Origin: DAOVFN01 sp964607835
GTDB lineage: Archaea; Aenigmatarchaeota; Aenigmatarchaeia; QMZP01
Reading direction: 5' to 3'
Assembly: GCA_964607835.1 (NCBI GenBank)
Contig: CAZSLL010000008.1
Location: 1-48,647 of the forward strand
Length of the DNA stretch: 48,647 nucleotides
The notes below the pieces were generated by a model. The model searched no databases. It was given only the letters and a program-made list of their open reading frames with translations, and was not told where the DNA came from. Positions 46,022 through 48,647 of this stretch are shown here, piece by piece (positions within the stretch are counted from its first letter, which is position 1; each line of letters begins with the position of its first letter). Made by a program: the position numbers and the translations under genes.

Positions 46022-46836
46022 AACATGTTTGGGGAATACTCCTTGACCACGGCCTTCCTCTCCACCTCCTCCAGTGCGTAGCCCTCTTTTCTCGCCTCCC
46101 TCTCCAGGATTTCCAGGGGCTTATTCCAGAGCTCCCGCTCGTGGAAGTTGTCATGGTAGTGGATTATTCCGCCCCCGGGCTTCAGCGCCCTGAGGGCGCA
46201 TGGGAGGAACCTGTCCGTGCCAGGGAGGTATCCCATGACAATCCTGTCAGCCCATCCCTGAGGGGCCAGCTTCCTGCAGTCCCCTTTCAGGGGCTCCACC
46301 TTTCCCTGGACCTTGTTCAGCCTTATGTTCTCCTTCAGGTACCGGAAGGATTCCGGGTTCTTTTCTATTGCCAGCACCTTTCCTGGCTCCGCCTTCTTCG
46401 CAATGGGTATGGTGAAATAGCCTATGCCCGCGAACATGTCCAGAACCCGCTCCCCCGGCCTTACTATACCAGGAAGCCTTCCTCTCTCCGGCAGGTTGCC
46501 CTTGGAGAACATGGCCCTTGCCACGTCCAGCCTGTACAGGCACCCGTTCTCCCTGTGCTCAGTCACCGTGGTCCTCTCCCCCGAAAGCCATTTCACAGAG
46601 GGCTTCCTCATCTCTCCTGATACCCCTCCAGAGATGCACACTGTCCTGATGTGGGGATACTCACCGAGCATGAGCCCGGCTATCCTTGCTGCCATCTCCC
46701 TTATCCCGGGCCTCAGGTTCAGTATGGCTATGCTGCCTATCACCTGGAAACCCCTGGGTATGAGCTCCTGCTTTTCCCTGGGAACATCCATGCTCCCGAG
46801 AACGAGCTGCCTGAGGTCGCGGCTTCTGTTCTGCAT
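45982..46836 (-). CDS. Trm5/Taw2-type tRNA-modifying enzyme
   Basis: 284 residues. Motif I VLDMFAGIGYFTIPIAKKAEPGKVLAIEKNPESFRYLKENIRLN and GYLPGTDRFLPCAL, where Trm5 methyltransferases have NLP and Taw2 aminocarboxypropyltransferases have a GY-type motif, so Taw2 (wyosine synthesis on tRNA-Phe) is favoured. N-terminal domain includes ILNLRPGIREMAARIAG and TVCISGGVSGEMRKPSV. It lies 24 bases after L31e on the same strand and probably ends the S19e operon, where aIF6 often sits in other archaea. Confidence 0.75.
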   Translation of the reverse strand: MQNRSRDLRQLVLGSMDVPREKQELIPRGFQVIGSIAILNLRPGIREMAARIAGLMLGEYPHIRTVCISGGVSGEMRKPSVKWLSGERTTVTEHRENGCLYRLDVARAMFSKGNLPERGRLPGIVRPGERVLDMFAGIGYFTIPIAKKAEPGKVLAIEKNPESFRYLKENIRLNKVQGKVEPLKGDCRKLAPQGWADRIVMGYLPGTDRFLPCALRALKPGGGIIHYHDNFHERELWNKPLEILEREARKEGYALEEVERKAVVKEYSPNMFHCVIDARLRPSP

Positions 46837-46860
46837 AAAAAGAGATTCAGGGAAGGCTTC

Positions 46861-47535
46861 TTATTTCTTCGCTTCCCCTTCTTTCCTTCTGTTCCCTTCG
46901 GGAACAGCAGGTACTCCTTTGCTATCCTTGCTTTTGGAAGCGGCATTCGCCACTTTGCTAACCTTGGCCTTTTCCGCTCTCTTCGCGGGAGGGTTTTCTT
47001 TCTCCTCCGGGGGCTTCTCCTCAGGCTTTGGAGCCTGCTCTTTCACTTCCTCACCAGAATCAGATTTCACTGGAGCAGCTTCCTGTGTTTTCTGCTCCTT
47101 CACTGCCTCGTCAACAGCCTTCTTCATTTCTGCCTTTCCTCCCTCAGTGCTTTGGCCGGACTTCGCCTTGTCCACTACCTGCTGGAGGGCTCCCTTCATT
47201 CCTTCGGGTTCCTTGGCCTTCTTCTCTTCCTTCACAGGTGGCTGCTCGTCCGGAAGCAGAGCGTGCAGCTTTCCCTCGGCTGCGTCAAGGTGGGCCTTGA
47301 GCCTTACCTTGGAGGGCGGCTTTCCTGCTCCCCTGACCCATACTGCTTTGTTCACCCCTGAGGACACCCTTATGTCTGCCTCAGGGACCTTCATGTGCCT
47401 TGAGAGGTGGCTCCTTATGGTCCTGACTGACCTCTTGGCCCTCTTGTTCATTGGCACCCTGAGCCACTGCTTCCTGAGGGGGACCGTGAACAGCCTCTCC
47501 TCATTCGGGGCCTTTGCCTTTTGCTTGTCAGCCAT
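46861..47535 (-). CDS. rpl31e: Ribosomal protein L31e with long acidic/basic tail
   Basis: 224 residues from ATG 47535 (MADKQKAK). Residues about 12-95 are L31e (LFTVPLRKQWLRVPMNKRAKRSVRTIRSHLSRHMKVPEADIRVSSGVNKAVWVRG...). L31e normally ends near 85-100 residues; here about 130 more residues of Lys/Glu/Pro/Ala low complexity follow (AKEPEGMKGALQQVVDKAKSG ... EEKPPEEKENPPAKRAEKAK). The L14e gene has a comparable tail, so it may be a lineage trait. Shine-Dalgarno AGGTG follows the L39e stop by a few bases. Confidence 0.93.
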   Translation of the reverse strand: MADKQKAKAPNEERLFTVPLRKQWLRVPMNKRAKRSVRTIRSHLSRHMKVPEADIRVSSGVNKAVWVRGAGKPPSKVRLKAHLDAAEGKLHALLPDEQPPVKEEKKAKEPEGMKGALQQVVDKAKSGQSTEGGKAEMKKAVDEAVKEQKTQEAAPVKSDSGEEVKEQAPKPEEKPPEEKENPPAKRAEKAKVSKVANAASKSKDSKGVPAVPEGNRRKEGEAKK

Positions 47536-47551
47536 GGAAAACACCTGAAAA

Positions 47552-47719
47552 TTATATCTTGAGCTTGTCCCTTCTCCAGCTCTTGACCCTTACCCTTATC
47601 CTCCTGGACCTGGCCCTCTTCAGGCCGAACTTCTTGATGTCAGCCCACCTGGGGGCAGACCTTCTCTTGCCTATTGCTGCCAGCTTCTTCTTCAGCCCGG
47701 TTGACTTGTTCCTTGACAT
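47552..47719 (-). CDS. rpl39e: Ribosomal protein L39e
   Basis: 55 residues from ATG 47719: MSRNKSTGLKKKLAAIGKRR, then SAPRWADIKKFGLKRARSRR and a basic end KSWRRDKLKI. Archaeal L39e is about 51 residues, all basic, and lines the exit tunnel. Too short for the usual length filter. Shine-Dalgarno AAGGA precedes it. The operon order S19e-PDCD5-L39e-L31e is the conserved archaeal one. Confidence 0.95.
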   Translation of the reverse strand: MSRNKSTGLKKKLAAIGKRRSAPRWADIKKFGLKRARSRRIRVRVKSWRRDKLKI

Positions 47720-47728
47720 ATCCTTTCC

Positions 47729-47752
47729 TTATGGTGGCTTCGCCACCGGCAT
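47729..47752 (-). CDS. Leader ORF of L39e (7 codons) and hairpin
   Basis: ATG 47752 encodes MPVAKPP then TAA, nine bases before the L39e ATG. It is introduced by GGAGTGCATGC, identical over 11 bases to the L34e leader, and contains the hairpin GGTGGC-GAA-GCCACC (minus strand, 47747-47733). Likely regulatory rather than a working peptide. Confidence 0.4.
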   Translation of the reverse strand: MPVAKPP

Positions 47753-47790
47753 GCACTCCGGCGCAACCCCTTGCCACGCTCCGGCATGAT

Positions 47791-48081
47791 TTACTTTCTT
47801 TTTATCTTGTAGTCCTTTGATTCTGACCCTGAGAGGGCCTTTAGTATGCGCTTCATCATGGTCTCGTCGACCTTTCCCTTGAGCTGCCCTCCCTGGTGGG
47901 CCTGGAGCAGGTAAAGCTCTGCCTGGGATGCCAGCTGCGGGTTCACCGAGCGCACCCTCCCGAGCCTCTCGAATGCCTCTTTTGAGAGGAGGCTGCTCAT
48001 TATCTTCCTCTTCATCTCCTCTATCTGCTTCATCTGGGCCATCTGGTTGATATCCTGGGGGTTCATGTTGTTGTGGTCCAT
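47791..48081 (-). CDS. PDCD5/TFAR19-like DNA-binding protein
   Basis: 96 residues. Family pattern: INQMAQMKQIEEMKRKIMSSLLSKEAFERLGRVRSVNPQLASQAELYLLQAHQGGQLKGKVDETMMKRIL. A three-helix core with a mobile basic N-terminal helix; archaeal members bind DNA weakly and sit in this same ribosomal operon. C-terminal SKDYKIKRK is basic. Confidence 0.94.
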   Translation of the reverse strand: MDHNNMNPQDINQMAQMKQIEEMKRKIMSSLLSKEAFERLGRVRSVNPQLASQAELYLLQAHQGGQLKGKVDETMMKRILKALSGSESKDYKIKRK

Positions 48082-48124
48082 TGAATCACTTTCTTAGGCA
48101 TTCTGATTCGCCGAATCCGCCCTC

Positions 48125-48547
48125 TCAGGCGGCCTGCTTGATTTCCTTCGTGAGCTTGTTCAGGAATGCCTGGCCCCTGGGGGTGATTGACCTTCCCTTT
48201 CCCTTCTCGGTCTTGACCAGGCCTGCAGCATCAAGCTGCTGGAGCATCTTCCTGATTATGGCCCCTGATGCGGGCCTCTTGTGCTCTGGCTGGTGTCCCA
48301 GGTTCTTCCTGCCCCCGAAGAGCTTCCTTAGCCTCATGGTTCCGATTGTGTTGCTAATATAAATCTTCCTGAGCACGGCCGCTGACCTTATGTACCACCA
48401 GTTGTCCTGTGCAGGGGGCCTCTCCTTGTGCACCCCTGTCTTGACGTACGTGGCGTACTCCGGAGGCTGTACCTGCTCGACCTTCTCCAGCTCCTTCGCT
48501 GCCCTCAATATCAGGGCCTCTGCGTTCACGTCCTGAACCGTTGCCAT
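48125..48547 (-). CDS. rps19e: Ribosomal protein S19e
   Basis: 140 residues. ATVQDVNAEALILRAAKELEK, PEYATYVKTGVHKERPPAQDNWWYIRSAAVLRKIYI, GTMRLRKLFGGRKNLGHQPEHKRPASGAIIRKMLQQLDAAGLV match archaeal S19e throughout. First gene of the operon; GGGGTG acts as Shine-Dalgarno. TATA at 48616-48626 predicts a 44-base leader. Confidence 0.96.
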   Translation of the reverse strand: MATVQDVNAEALILRAAKELEKVEQVQPPEYATYVKTGVHKERPPAQDNWWYIRSAAVLRKIYISNTIGTMRLRKLFGGRKNLGHQPEHKRPASGAIIRKMLQQLDAAGLVKTEKGKGRSITPRGQAFLNKLTKEIKQAA

Positions 48548-48615
48548 GCCTTTAGCACCCCTTTTTGTTAATAATGCATTAACCGTTAATGGCTACACAC
48601 AAATTAGGTTATTGT

Positions 48616-48626
48616 GTATATAAAGG
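48616..48626 (-). promoter_or_regulatory. TATA box of the S19e operon
   Basis: ctttatatac on the minus strand, with transcription start expected near 48592. Between start point and gene lies TTAAC-C-GTTAA (48580-48590), a small inverted repeat that could be an operator. Confidence 0.55.
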
Positions 48627-48647
48627 TTTTTAAAAGAACCCCTATCC

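Noticed and set aside
46018..47548. Plus-strand frames over the Taw2-like and L31e genes
   Set aside because: Low-complexity antisense translations of known minus-strand genes.

Overview
This window reads as the chromosome of an archaeon. It encodes archaeal or archaeal/eukaryotic-type ribosomal proteins S19e, L39e, L31e, L34e and L14e, a PDCD5-like protein, aEF1B with its zinc-ribbon partner, archaeal-type ThrRS, the archaea-specific amidotransferase GatDE, an NreA-like repair protein with a terminal PIP-box, and many TATA boxes 25-30 bases before leaderless starts. GC-rich codon use is uniform except in one AT-rich island. A tRNA gene with introns in its D- and T-loops, and the many small proteins, would fit a DPANN-type lineage (Micrarchaeota/Diapherotrites-like), but that placement is a low-confidence inference.

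Layout. 1-2.8 kb: two secreted Cys-rich proteins (a partial metzincin protease and a deacetylase-like protein), then two unknown genes. 2.8-6 kb: small proteins, RNase HI, NreA and a zinc-ribbon/Hsp20 protein. 6-13.8 kb: membrane and transport genes (NSS transporter, RDD, K+ channel, MarC, MscS), flavodoxin, a GH15 enzyme and a radical SAM protein. 13.8-18.5 kb: a minus-strand set of two half-size RND proteins, a CARDB-like protein and a MacB-like permease. 18.6-21.3 kb: rhomboid, aEF1B, DUF998, L34e-L14e. 21.4-25.7 kb: GH15-like protein, mannosyl-3-phosphoglycerate phosphatase-like protein and the ThrRS operon. 26.5-31.6 kb: interrupted tRNA-Gln(CUG) followed at once by an AT-rich island of small unknown genes. 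31.8-48.6 kb: SIMPL protein, DEAD helicase, SWIM protein, malic enzyme, YjbQ, GatE, GH63-like enzyme, Nudix, GatD, HTH-like pair, methyltransferase, Taw2-like enzyme and the S19e-PDCD5-L39e-L31e operon.

The most interesting signal is in the leaders. Upstream of the ThrRS operon is a 14-codon open frame containing five consecutive Thr codons, with a TATA box at leaderless distance before it and mutually exclusive RNA hairpins after it, one of which overlaps the Shine-Dalgarno of the first operon gene. This looks like a ribosome-sensing attenuator. A second leader (3125-3205) encodes a peptide ending in a Phe/Tyr run, followed by interleaved complementary segments. The leaders of L34e and L39e each hold a short ORF introduced by the same GGAGTGCATGC string plus a GAA-triloop hairpin.

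The second system is the tRNA-Gln gene. Removing about 77 and 74 bases restores a complete cloverleaf. The same window encodes GatD and GatE, which together make Gln-tRNA(Gln). All functional calls rest on reading motifs by eye; no searches were run.
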